Of a stretch of 64,000 nucleotides of DNA, positions 8,359 through 16,226 are shown piece by piece. Location: contig CANNFX010000001.1 in the NCBI GenBank assembly GCA_947504025.1, forward strand, positions 967,501-1,031,500. Reading direction: 5' to 3'. This stretch comes from an uncultured Sphingomonadaceae bacterium. GTDB lineage: Bacteria > Pseudomonadota > Alphaproteobacteria > Sphingomonadales > Sphingomonadaceae. Position 1 is the stretch's first letter, and each line of letters opens with the position of its first letter. A program made the translations under genes and the position numbers. Under the pieces are notes generated by a model that was given only the letters and a program-made list of their open reading frames with translations, was not told the DNA's origin and searched no databases.

Positions 8359-9212
8359 AGCTTACCCTGATTCTTCTTGGCGATGCCCTCGCCCATGCGA
8401 ACCTTGTCGAGCGGCTTTAGGCCTTCGCGCCATGCAATCTTACCCGGTTCAAACAGTAGGATCACAGTCGAACCCAGCAGGAAGCGGCCCATTTCGTCAC
8501 CGGCGCTGAAATCATGCTCGCCCGCTGTAAAATCGGTAGTCACGACCTGCTTGCCATGCGGCTGGACCAACCCGCTCCAAACAGTTTCAATGCTCGCGAC
8601 GATCATTGCGCCCACCATGACGCTGGCCATTCGTCCTGTATCGGTGGCGAATACCGAAGACAGCCGCTCGTTGCGCGAAAACAAGCGCGGGACGTCGGCG
8701 GCTGTGGCAGTATTTACCGAGAACAAATCACCGGGAATGTAAGCCGTGTGCTGCAATTGCCCTGCGACAGGCATATGGACGCGGTGATAGTCGCTGGGTG
8801 ACAGGTAGATCGTAATGAACGATCCGCCTTCGAAACCGGCCGCAAGCGCATCATCGCCGCCAAGCAATTCGGCCGCTGTATAGCTTTGACCCTTGGCCTG
8901 CATGATCCGGCCATCCTTGATCGTGCCAAGCTGGCTAACGGCGCCATCGGCAGGACAAAGAATATCGCTTGCCCCATCGGCCAAAGGCCGCATGCCGGGC
9001 TTCAATGCTCGTGTGAAAAAGTCGTTGAACGAACGATATTCGGAAACGGGTCGCTGCGCCTCGTCCATCTGGACATCATAGGCATCAATAAACCGCCGGA
9101 TCAGCATATCCTTCAAGCGGCGATTCTCGCTACTCGCCAGTGAACCAGCGCCGCGCGAGAGCAGATGCTGCGGCAGGATATGCTGCAACCAAATAAAGGG
9201 ATTGGTAGACAT
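8355..9212 (-). CDS. psd: Phosphatidylserine decarboxylase proenzyme
   Basis: It decarboxylates phosphatidylserine to phosphatidylethanolamine at the inner membrane. The self-cleavage site that makes the pyruvoyl group is the L-G-S-T motif near residue 251. The catalytic Asp region (C-P-A-D-G-A-V) and the His segment Y-L-S-P-S-D-Y-H-R-V-H-M-P are present. At 285 residues it matches the type I proenzyme. I start at ATG 9212 (M-S-T-N-P-F-I-W), which fits family members; an upstream ATG at 9239 would add nine residues. It is convergent with the acetyltransferase gene. Confidence 0.93.
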   Translation of the reverse strand: MSTNPFIWLQHILPQHLLSRGAGSLASSENRRLKDMLIRRFIDAYDVQMDEAQRPVSEYRSFNDFFTRALKPGMRPLADGASDILCPADGAVSQLGTIKDGRIMQAKGQSYTAAELLGGDDALAAGFEGGSFITIYLSPSDYHRVHMPVAGQLQHTAYIPGDLFSVNTATAADVPRLFSRNERLSSVFATDTGRMASVMVGAMIVASIETVWSGLVQPHGKQVVTTDFTAGEHDFSAGDEMGRFLLGSTVILLFEPGKIAWREGLKPLDKVRMGEGIAKKNQGKL

Positions 9213-9264
9213 AGAGGTCGCCCTTAGCGCCTCAATCACAGGGCGACTAGGCGACTAAGGCAGA

Positions 9265-10263
9265 TTACCGGCGCTCGAAACGTTCCAGACCGCGGCCAAG
9301 GCGGTTGTCGTCGATTGCCAACTGGTCGCCAGACCAGTCTGCGACAAAGATCGTGTTGCGATCTACACCTGGTGCGATCCGTGCGTCATTGCCCGCGATC
9401 AGCAATCCGTCAGAACTGTTTGCACGATCTTCCGGCGCGACGCTGATGAAGGCTGAGTAGTTTTCTTTGCTTTCGCCCTGAACGAACCAATTGTTGGTAA
9501 TCTGACCGGTAGCTCCATCGGGCAAGTCGATCATGTAATTTGTTTCGCGGCCACCCGTATCGTCGAAGCTGGATGATGCCACATCAATACGGCGAGAGCG
9601 GCTTTTGAGATAATGCCCGCCGCGGCCTTCTTCAAACCGGCTGCGGGTTACACGAACCTGCCCGATTTCACCGGCATAGATCGAATGAGCACAGCCGCCT
9701 GAAAATTCGCAGGTGCCAAGGCGCGTGAATGTGCTCTTATCGATGATCATTACCGAGCTTGCATCGTCAGCCGTCAGAATACCCTGCTGGCTATCCTTGA
9801 ACCAGCTTTGCGCGACGGTCAGATTGCCTTTTTCAAGGCGGATGCCCGAACCGTTGCCGTCTGGCACAGCCATATTCTGAAAAATGACACCCGAAACCTT
9901 CGCGCCGCGTCCGCGCAGAACCAGCGCGGCTTTGCCCTCGCAAGTAATGCTGTCGAATACGGTTTTGCCCGGTTCAGCCGCAAGGTAAGCAATGTCCCCG
10001 CCAGTCTGAACCGCACATTCGCGGTGCATACCAGGCGCTATCGCGATGGAGCCCGAACCCTCGCCAATCGCATCAACTGCCTGTTGTAGACGGCCAAAGC
10101 CCTGTCCCGTCTCGACAACCGTGTAAGGCGCCGGGCTTTGCGCAAGCAATGCACCAGCCGGAATTGCAGCAACCGCTGCAATCGCAGCAGCGATCATAAC
10201 ACGGGAGGATTTGCGTGACACAAAATGCGGCACAACGGACGGATTTGGGGCGTGGTTTTCCAT
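9265..10263 (-). CDS. Exported right-handed beta-helix protein, function unknown
   Basis: 332 residues with a hydrophobic segment at about residues 22-42 ending A-L-L-A before Q-S, a good signal peptidase I site, so export to the periplasm or beyond is likely. The rest is built of short beta-strand and turn repeats rich in G, N, D and S (for example N-N-W-F, S-R-F-E-E, S-S-F-D-D), as in parallel beta-helix proteins of the pectate-lyase or NosD superfamily. No catalytic set can be named, so lyase activity is not claimed. It is the only gene in its unit, 63 bp from the CPBP gene, which also reads leftward. Confidence 0.7.
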   Translation of the reverse strand: MENHAPNPSVVPHFVSRKSSRVMIAAAIAAVAAIPAGALLAQSPAPYTVVETGQGFGRLQQAVDAIGEGSGSIAIAPGMHRECAVQTGGDIAYLAAEPGKTVFDSITCEGKAALVLRGRGAKVSGVIFQNMAVPDGNGSGIRLEKGNLTVAQSWFKDSQQGILTADDASSVMIIDKSTFTRLGTCEFSGGCAHSIYAGEIGQVRVTRSRFEEGRGGHYLKSRSRRIDVASSSFDDTGGRETNYMIDLPDGATGQITNNWFVQGESKENYSAFISVAPEDRANSSDGLLIAGNDARIAPGVDRNTIFVADWSGDQLAIDDNRLGRGLERFERR

Positions 10264-10273
10264 ACACTCCGGC

Positions 10274-10302
10274 TTAGCGGGTAAGGGTTAACGGCCCGCT
10301 AA
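10274..10302 (-). promoter_or_regulatory. Inverted repeat with CtrA-like box in the leader of the beta-helix gene
   Basis: A perfect 8-bp inverted repeat (10274-10281 with 10295-10302) sits 11 bp before the start codon of the minus-strand beta-helix gene. Within it, TTAA-N7-CTAA at 10288-10302 is one base from the CtrA consensus. It lacks a T tract in either direction, so an operator or leader hairpin is likelier than a terminator. Confidence 0.35.
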
Positions 10303-10326
10303 AAACGCACCAGCTTCCCCGGTAAT

Positions 10327-11052
10327 TCAACCAAGAATGAAGAAGGCAATCAAATGCCCACCGGCATGAGCCAGCATCGCTGCCTCCAGCCCGCGAGAAG
10401 CAAACAACCAGCCGAACAGCAATCCAGGAACCATATTGCCGATTACGACGGCCGTGATCAGGAAGGCCGAAGGATTCTCGACGACGTTAAACAGCACGCC
10501 AAAGTGGCCGAGCGCAAATAAGAGAGCCGCAAGCAAATTCGCCGTCCAAAACGCCGGAGTTGCAGGCACTTTGAGTTTGATCAGGCCGAGCAGGATAACT
10601 GATAGGATCGCCCAGCGGCTCAAAACCTCTTCACTGATACCGCCGTAAAGCAGGCGCGGCGCAAGCGGCAGACTGGCAGCCGCCGCGCCATCTGGAAATT
10701 CGCCGATTGTTAGTTTTGCATAGGTTACCAAAACCGCCGCGACGATTGCGGATACAATAGCAGCGGGCAGCGCGGCCTTTGCCAAGGCATCTTTCCAGCC
10801 GTTCGAATCCGTCAGACCGCCAATGACCGGCGCATCGAGCCCGACTTTCGGAGCCGCCCACCAACCAAGGAATGTCGCGCCAACGGCGAGGATCGCGGGC
10901 TGAATCAATAGAACAGCGCGGGGGACTTCTATCCCCTCTGGCAGCATCTCTTCGAGTGGCATGAGGCCAAGCGATGCCACACCGATTAGCGTAAGGGTCA
11001 TGAGGACTATGACAAACGGCCATCCTCGGCGTTCGATGGGCGAAAAAGTCAT
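10327..11052 (-). CDS. CPBP family intramembrane metalloprotease (Abi-type)
   Basis: 241 residues, nearly all hydrophobic, giving about seven or eight membrane segments. The CPBP glutamate motif E-E-x-x-x-R is present as E-E-V-L-S-R, followed by a first histidine in A-L-G-H-F-G and a second in the C-terminal helix (A-M-L-A-H-A-G-G-H). Together these are the intramembrane metal site of Rce1-like proteases. Bacterial members act in protein maturation or bacteriocin immunity; the substrate here is unknown. It follows the RHH gene by 9 bp and ends the operon that starts with the SPFH gene. Confidence 0.82.
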   Translation of the reverse strand: MTFSPIERRGWPFVIVLMTLTLIGVASLGLMPLEEMLPEGIEVPRAVLLIQPAILAVGATFLGWWAAPKVGLDAPVIGGLTDSNGWKDALAKAALPAAIVSAIVAAVLVTYAKLTIGEFPDGAAAASLPLAPRLLYGGISEEVLSRWAILSVILLGLIKLKVPATPAFWTANLLAALLFALGHFGVLFNVVENPSAFLITAVVIGNMVPGLLFGWLFASRGLEAAMLAHAGGHLIAFFILG

Positions 11053-11061
11053 GCCATTTTC

Positions 11062-11289
11062 CTATTCAGGTCTCGGTGGTTTTGCGGGCGGCCGCCCACG
11101 TTTTGGTGGCTCAGTCTTTGATGGCCTAATCCCGCGCTTTTCTAACGCTTCGCGCAATAGCATCTCGATCTGGGCGTTAGCCGAGCGCAGTTCCGCAGCC
11201 GCCAAACGCTCGATCGCGGCGTGAACTGCCGGATCAAGCCTTAGCGCAAAGGCTTTCTTACCTTTGGCATTGGAGGGAGGTTTGGCCAT
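11062..11289 (-). CDS. Arc/MetJ-type ribbon-helix-helix DNA-binding protein
   Basis: A 75-residue basic protein. The strand A-F-A-L-R-L-D-P near residues 13-20 is followed by two helices (V-H-A-A-I-E-R-L-A-A-A-E-L and A-N-A-Q-I-E-M-L-L-R-E-A-L), the classic ribbon-helix-helix layout. The C-terminus is a proline/lysine/arginine-rich tail that could add DNA contacts. It lies between the SPFH and CPBP genes with short gaps (18 and 9 bp), so the three are one transcript. Its natural target is the palindromic leader at 12248-12269; autoregulation is inference. No toxin gene of a classic toxin-antitoxin pair is visible. Confidence 0.8.
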   Translation of the reverse strand: MAKPPSNAKGKKAFALRLDPAVHAAIERLAAAELRSANAQIEMLLREALEKRGIRPSKTEPPKRGRPPAKPPRPE

Positions 11290-11307
11290 GGCCGCGCTGC
11301 TCCGTGA

Positions 11308-12222
11308 CTATTGGTAAAGCGTTCCGGCATTCACGACCGGATGTGCTTCCTTATCACCACAAAGAACGACCATCAGGTTAGACACCATCGCGGCCTTGCG
11401 CTCGTCATCCAGCTCGACAATCTGGTCTTCGCCCAGCTTCACCAGCGCCATTTCAACCATGCTGACCGCGCCCATCACCAGCTTGGTCCGCGCAGCAATA
11501 ACTGCTTCGGCCTGCTGACGGCGGAGCATCGCTCCGGCAATTTCTGGCGCATAGGCAAGATGGGTCAGGCCAACCTCGTCCACTTCGATTCCCGCGACGT
11601 CCAACCTGTCGTTGAGCTCCTCGCGCAGTTCCTTATTCACCACTTCGGGGTGCGCGCGCAGCGTGATTTCATCATCTTCAATATCATCATAGGCATAGCG
11701 CGCACCAACAGTGCGGATTGCCGCCTCGATCTGGACGTGGACGAATTCCTTGTAATCATCGACATCGAATGTCGCTTGCGCCGTGTCTTCCACGCGCCAC
11801 ACCACATTACTTGCGATCTCAATCGGATTACCGCGCAGGTCGTTCACTTTCAAACGCTCGGAGATGATGTTGTTCACACGGGCCGAAACCTTCTTGCGCA
11901 TCATCCACGGCCAAACCCACCGCAGACCCTCGGTCCGATCAGTACCGGCATAGGCACCGAACAACGTAACCACTGCCGCCTGGTTGGGCTGGATCATGTA
12001 AAAGCCGGCAGACACCAGAAGGAGAGCTATGATCGAGCCCAGCAGGCTGAGGACGAACATGACTTTTTCACCCTTTGACGAACCATCAGCAGGCAAGCCG
12101 TTGCTCACGATCAGAAAGCCAATCGCCGCCACTGCCAGTATAACCAACAGCATCACATATCCGTTTTTCCCTTTGGCAGCGCGCTCGCGGCTGACATTCA
12201 TTTTTCCTGGCACATTGGCCAT
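11308..12222 (-). CDS. SPFH domain (stomatin/prohibitin-like) membrane protein
   Basis: 304 residues. Two hydrophobic segments near the N-terminus (about 22-42 and 53-75) are followed by an SPFH domain with N-Q-A-A-V-V-T-L-F-G-A-Y near 79-90, then a helical region (L-A-Y-A-P-E-I-A-G-A-M-L-R-R-Q-Q-A-E-A-V-I-A-A-R) typical of stomatin-like oligomerisation. Such proteins form ring-like membrane assemblies and often partner with proteases. Here the gene heads an operon with a DNA-binding protein and a membrane protease. A good GGGAGA ribosome site precedes the ATG at 12222. Confidence 0.88.
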   Translation of the reverse strand: MANVPGKMNVSRERAAKGKNGYVMLLVILAVAAIGFLIVSNGLPADGSSKGEKVMFVLSLLGSIIALLLVSAGFYMIQPNQAAVVTLFGAYAGTDRTEGLRWVWPWMMRKKVSARVNNIISERLKVNDLRGNPIEIASNVVWRVEDTAQATFDVDDYKEFVHVQIEAAIRTVGARYAYDDIEDDEITLRAHPEVVNKELREELNDRLDVAGIEVDEVGLTHLAYAPEIAGAMLRRQQAEAVIAARTKLVMGAVSMVEMALVKLGEDQIVELDDERKAAMVSNLMVVLCGDKEAHPVVNAGTLYQ

Positions 12223-12247
12223 GTTCTATCTCCCGATTCGAATAAAT

Positions 12248-12269
12248 TATGATATCATATTTATATCAT
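12248..12269 (-). promoter_or_regulatory. Palindromic operator-like leader of the SPFH operon
   Basis: A perfect 12-bp palindrome, TATGATATCATA, lies at 12248-12259, and its half-site ATATCAT occurs at 12252-12258 and again at 12263-12269, exactly 11 bp apart (one helix turn). It is 26-47 bp upstream of the SPFH start, within an AT-rich stretch that on the minus strand reads TATAAAT like a -10 element. Helix-turn-spaced half-sites suit tandem binding of ribbon-helix-helix dimers, and such a protein is encoded in the operon. Confidence 0.55.
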
Positions 12270-12390
12270 TTGGAGAAAATTGCAAGGGTCTGACCGCCAA
12301 ATTCACACATGACGAACCCGTCAGGAGGCAAGCTCGCCGGCGCAACTCTCAAGCCCGGCCCTCAACCAGCAAATGCATCAAACCCGATAT

Positions 12391-14193
12391 TTAGTGTTGT
12401 CGGATCACAGTGAGGAAAGCTTCACCGTAAGCTTCCTGCTTCTTTGCTCCGACACCTGAAACGCCGGCAAGGTCATCCATGGAAACGGGCCGTTTGGTTG
12501 CCATGTCGCGCAACGTGCTGTCGTGGAAGATTACATATGGCGGCACACCAGCTTCGGCAGCCATCTCGCGCCTGAGTTCACGCAACGCATCAAACAGCGG
12601 ATCGCCAACTGGATTGAGCCCTGCCCCTCCACTACGCCTGCCGCGCCCACGCTCCCGCTTGGGCGGCAAGACAATCTCGACATCTTTCTCGCCCTTCAGG
12701 ATTTCGCGGGCATCGCCGCCTAAGGCGAGGCCACCATGTTCCGTTGAAATGAGAGAACCGCGAGCCTGCAATGCCCGCGCCACCTGCCGCAGCAATCCGG
12801 CCTCGTCAGCATCGACAATTCCGAAAACCGATAGTTGGTCGTGACCGCGCTGGGTCACCCGGTCATCAGCATGTCCAGTCAGGACCTTCTGCAGATGACC
12901 AAAACCGAAAGACTGACCTGTGCGATAGACCGCGCTTAACAGTTTGCGCGCGACTTCCGTGGCATTGGTGACTCCCGGCGCGTCGAGACAATTATCACAA
13001 TTCCCACACTTTTCAGGCGGGTCCTCACCAAAATGTTTGAGCAAGACAGCACGGCGGCAACTTGGCGCTTCAACCAACATCGCCAATGCATCCAAGCGGG
13101 TCCGCTCAGACTGCTGGCGGCCGTCTTCGAGCTCTGTCACACGCTGACGGGCAAGTGCGAAATCGCCAGCCCCCCATAGTAAAACCGCCTGCGAAGGATC
13201 ACCATCACGGCCTGCACGGCCGGTTTCCTGATAATAGGCTTCGATCGATTTCGGGATGCCCGCATGCGCGACAAAGCGGACATCCGGCTTGTCGATCCCC
13301 ATGCCAAACGCGACCGTGGCGACCATCACCATATCTTCACTGGCAACAAAGGCACGTTGGTTGCTCGCACGTTCCTCTGGCGGCAAACCAGCGTGATAGG
13401 GCAGAACGGTGCGTCCAGTCGCGGCCGCTAGCTTCAGCGCGATATCCTCAACCTTCTTGCGGGTCGGCGCGTAAACAATACCAGGTCCCGGTTGCTGGGC
13501 CATAAGATCGGTCAGCTGGCGGACCGGATTATCCCTGTGGCGGATAGCATAGCGAATGTTAGGTCGGTCAAAGCCCGCGACCACCAACCCATCCTCGGGA
13601 ATGCCAAGTTGCGCGAGGATGTCAGCCCGCGTGTGTGCATCTGCTGTAGCTGTGAGTGCGAGGCGCGGCACCTCGGGGAATTCATCCATCAACGGTCGGA
13701 GTTGGCGGTAGTCCGGACGGAAATCATGCCCCCATTCTGACACGCAATGCGCTTCATCAATGGCGAACATGCTCAAATTCGTCTGCGCAAGTAGATTACG
13801 GAAGCCCGATTGGCTGGCACGTTCAGGAGCAATATATAGCAAATCTAGCTCGCCGGCGCGCAATTCAGCGACTGTCTGCTCGCGGTTGGTATCAACACTG
13901 GTCAGACTAGCAGCGCGAATCCCGTTGGCACGGGCCGAATCGATCTGGTCATGCATGAGCGCGATCAGCGGCGAAACAACCACGCAGGTTCCTGGTCGCA
14001 TGATCGCAGGCAATTGGAAGGTCAGCGATTTGCCCGCACCCGTTGGCATGACCGCCATACCCGACCCGCCGCCGAGCACACGATCGACCACCTGGCGTTG
14101 GACACCGCGAAACTCTTGAAAACCAAAGGTTTTGCGCAGCACTGCGAGCGGGTCAGCAGTGCCATTCTTCGGGGTTTTGGATAACGCTTCCAT
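12391..14193 (-). CDS. recQ: ATP-dependent DNA helicase RecQ
   Basis: A 600-residue RecQ helicase that unwinds DNA 3' to 5' in recombination repair and fork restart. Superfamily 2 motifs are in order: Walker A P-T-G-A-G-K-S, D-E-A-H-C-V-S-E-W-G-H-D-F-R-P-D-Y as motif II with the aromatic-rich loop, and motif VI Q-E-T-G-R-A-G-R-D-G. A zinc-binding RQC set (C-G-N-C-D-N-C) and a C-terminal HRDC domain complete the usual architecture. I start at ATG 14193 (M-E-A-L-S-K-T); an in-frame ATG at 14256 would add 21 atypical residues. It is divergent from the lipoprotein gene at 14324. Confidence 0.94.
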   Translation of the reverse strand: MEALSKTPKNGTADPLAVLRKTFGFQEFRGVQRQVVDRVLGGGSGMAVMPTGAGKSLTFQLPAIMRPGTCVVVSPLIALMHDQIDSARANGIRAASLTSVDTNREQTVAELRAGELDLLYIAPERASQSGFRNLLAQTNLSMFAIDEAHCVSEWGHDFRPDYRQLRPLMDEFPEVPRLALTATADAHTRADILAQLGIPEDGLVVAGFDRPNIRYAIRHRDNPVRQLTDLMAQQPGPGIVYAPTRKKVEDIALKLAAATGRTVLPYHAGLPPEERASNQRAFVASEDMVMVATVAFGMGIDKPDVRFVAHAGIPKSIEAYYQETGRAGRDGDPSQAVLLWGAGDFALARQRVTELEDGRQQSERTRLDALAMLVEAPSCRRAVLLKHFGEDPPEKCGNCDNCLDAPGVTNATEVARKLLSAVYRTGQSFGFGHLQKVLTGHADDRVTQRGHDQLSVFGIVDADEAGLLRQVARALQARGSLISTEHGGLALGGDAREILKGEKDVEIVLPPKRERGRGRRSGGAGLNPVGDPLFDALRELRREMAAEAGVPPYVIFHDSTLRDMATKRPVSMDDLAGVSGVGAKKQEAYGEAFLTVIRQH

Positions 14194-14323
14194 CGCCAGC
14201 ACCCCTGCCAGAGCCGCGCCGCGATGCAAACATTCCCAACACATTTGCGCCCACAAAATACCGGGGCTACAAGGCGCCTGTGAGGGCGCTTAAGCCCCGC
14301 CCGAATTTTTTGGAGAAGATACC

Positions 14324-14647
14324 ATGAAGAAGATCGCATTTATCGCCACGACCGCCGCCTTCGCTCTTGCCGCTTGCGGCAGCTCTGACGATGCGTCTGA
14401 AGATGCAATGGCCGACACGGTCGAAATGCCCGCTGACGAAGCTATGGCCGAAGTAACCGAAGAACCTGCTGCCGACGTAGCTGCCGATGCAGTCGCCGAC
14501 GCAACAGCTGATGCTGATGAAACAGTCGCTGTACCGCAGGCTGTTGCAGAAGACGCCGGTGAAGCCGCAACAGCCGCAGCTGCTGACGCAACTGCAGCAG
14601 CTGCAGAAGCTGAAGCCGCCGTAAAGGCCGCTGAAAGCAGCATGTAA
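14324..14647 (+). CDS. Small Ala/Glu/Asp-rich lipoprotein
   Basis: 107 residues. A 17-residue hydrophobic signal ends in the lipobox L-A-A-C (Cys18), so the mature protein is lipid-anchored. The mature part is almost only A, E, D, V and T, strongly acidic, with alanine/acidic spacing suited to a long helix. No family was recognised. A second protein of the same style is encoded at 21420-21683. A good AG-rich ribosome site (GGAGAAG) precedes the ATG, and the gene is followed by a clear terminator, so it is a single-gene unit, probably well expressed. Confidence 0.78.
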   Translation: MKKIAFIATTAAFALAACGSSDDASEDAMADTVEMPADEAMAEVTEEPAADVAADAVADATADADETVAVPQAVAEDAGEAATAAAADATAAAAEAEAAVKAAESSM

Positions 14648-14681
14648 GGATTTCTTCGCCGGCTGGTCCGGCAGAGTAATG

Positions 14682-14718
14682 AAACGGGCGCGGGGCTTTC
14701 AGTCTCGCGCCCGTTTTC
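14682..14718 (+). terminator. Rho-independent terminator after the small lipoprotein gene
   Basis: An 11-bp stem (14682-14692 with 14706-14716) is followed by a T-rich run, 34 bp after the stop codon. Confidence 0.85.
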
Positions 14719-14747
14719 TTTTGTGCTGGCCGCGTTAGAATGGCTGC

Positions 14748-14975
14748 ATGAGAATAAAATCAATGCTCGCCCCACCTCTGCTTCTGCTCGCTGCCGCCTG
14801 CGGTTCGGAAGATACTGACCCAGGTCCGGGCGGGGTTAGCGTTGGCGAAGCCCGGGCGCTGGATGAAGCGGCAGAGATGATCGAGGCGCGAAGGCCGGAT
14901 CCAGGCGTAGTTCCCGAACCCGCAGCTCAAACAGCGACACCTGCGGAACCACAAGCGGAACAGTCTGCCGATTGA
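14748..14975 (+). CDS. Very small lipoprotein, function unknown
   Basis: 75 residues. The N-terminus M-R-I-K-S-M-L-A-P-P-L-L-L-L-A-A-A-C-G is a lipoprotein signal with a lipobox cysteine near residue 18. The short mature part is acidic and proline-rich with a central helix-forming piece (about residues 32-48) and an unordered P/A/Q/E-rich tail. No domain was recognised. It sits alone between a terminator and the acyl-CoA operon, 63 bp upstream of the dehydrogenase start. Its small size means that expression is not proven. Confidence 0.6.
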   Translation: MRIKSMLAPPLLLLAAACGSEDTDPGPGGVSVGEARALDEAAEMIEARRPDPGVVPEPAAQTATPAEPQAEQSAD

Positions 14976-15038
14976 TTCACCGCCTGCACTGCGGCATAGG
15001 GTTTAATCAAGCGATTAAACCACGTTGAGGATGCCACA

Positions 15039-16226
15039 ATGACCAATCAAATTACCTCTTCAGGCGGCATGGATTCCGAGATCTTTAACCAGTTCTTGGA
15101 CCAGTTAAAACGTTACGTCCGTGACCGGCTTTTGCCCGCTGAAGATCAGGTGATTGCCGAAGATATGATCCCGGACGAAATCCTCAACGAAATGCGCGAG
15201 ATGGGATTGTTCGGACTGACCATGCCGGAAGAATACGGCGGTGCAGGTATGAACATCCCGCAATATGTCGAGACGATCCGCGTGCTCAGCTATGCACTTC
15301 CGGCCTACCGTTCGATCACTTCCATCAATCTCGGGATGGTGTGTTCCGCAGTCAAAAATGGTGGGACCGAAGAACAACGGCAAGAATTTCTCCCGCGCCT
15401 CGCTGCCGGTGAGATTGCCTGTTTCGGCTTGACCGAACCGGGTAGCGGTTCGGATTCCGCTGCCATGCAAACAACTGCCCAACGTGATGGCAATGGTTAC
15501 GTCCTCAACGGAACGAAGCGCTACATCACCAATGCACCGTTTGCGAAAATCGGCCTGATCATGGCCCGCACCGAACGCGAGAACCAGCCAAAGAATGCCC
15601 ATGTCAGTGCCTTCCTCGTTGACATGGACACACCCGGCATCACGCGCGGCAAGTCTGACAAAAAGATGGGGCAAGCAGGCAGCCACATCAGCGACATCAT
15701 CTTTGACGACGTTCATGTCCCGGGTGACGCGCTGCTCGGCGGCGAAGAAGGACGCGGGTTTGCAACCGCCATGCAGAGCCTCGACAACGGCCGTCTATCA
15801 GTCGCAGCAGCTAGCGCCGGTTACGCCCGGCGCATCCTCGACACGGCAGTTCGCTATTCCACCGAGCGCAAGGCTTTCGGCGAACCAATCTCTCAATTCC
15901 AGCTGATCCAGGCGATGCTCGCAGACAGTAAAGCAGAGATCTATGCCGCAGAATGCATGATCCGCGATGCCGCCTCCAAAGCCAATCAGGGCAAGGCAAT
16001 TATCGAGGCAGCATCGGCCAAAATGTTCGCCTCTGAAATGTGCGGCCGGGTGGCTGATCGATGCGTACAAGTGCATGGCGGCGCCGGTTATCTCGCGGAA
16101 TATGAAGCCGAGCGTTTCTACCGCGACAGCCGTATTTACCGCATCTACGAAGGCACAACGCAAATCCTGCAACTTGTAATCGCCAAGAACATGCTGCGTG
16201 AATTCGAAGCAGGAGCGGCGGCGTAA
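15039..16226 (+). CDS. Acyl-CoA dehydrogenase
   Basis: A 395-residue flavoenzyme that oxidises an acyl-CoA to the enoyl-CoA. The FAD-binding segment C-F-G-L-T-E-P-G-S-G-S-D-S is near residues 127-139, and the C-terminal block with the likely catalytic glutamate is R-I-Y-E-G-T-T-Q-I-L near 370. A glycine-rich L-F-G-L-T-M-P-E-E-Y-G-G motif near 56-68 is also typical. It heads a four-gene unit (dehydrogenase, CoA transferase, thiolase, hydratase), in which the next gene begins directly after its stop. The chain type used cannot be read from sequence. Confidence 0.92.
   Translation: MTNQITSSGGMDSEIFNQFLDQLKRYVRDRLLPAEDQVIAEDMIPDEILNEMREMGLFGLTMPEEYGGAGMNIPQYVETIRVLSYALPAYRSITSINLGMVCSAVKNGGTEEQRQEFLPRLAAGEIACFGLTEPGSGSDSAAMQTTAQRDGNGYVLNGTKRYITNAPFAKIGLIMARTERENQPKNAHVSAFLVDMDTPGITRGKSDKKMGQAGSHISDIIFDDVHVPGDALLGGEEGRGFATAMQSLDNGRLSVAAASAGYARRILDTAVRYSTERKAFGEPISQFQLIQAMLADSKAEIYAAECMIRDAASKANQGKAIIEAASAKMFASEMCGRVADRCVQVHGGAGYLAEYEAERFYRDSRIYRIYEGTTQILQLVIAKNMLREFEAGAAA

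Noticed and set aside
10801..10815. GTTCGAATCC, like a tRNA T-arm
   Set aside because: It lies inside the CPBP gene and no acceptor or anticodon stem pairs around it.
14194..14256. Upstream extension of recQ to an ATG at 14256
   Set aside because: The added residues (M-W-A-Q-M-C-W-E-C) are unlike relatives, and the extension would run into the lipoprotein leader.
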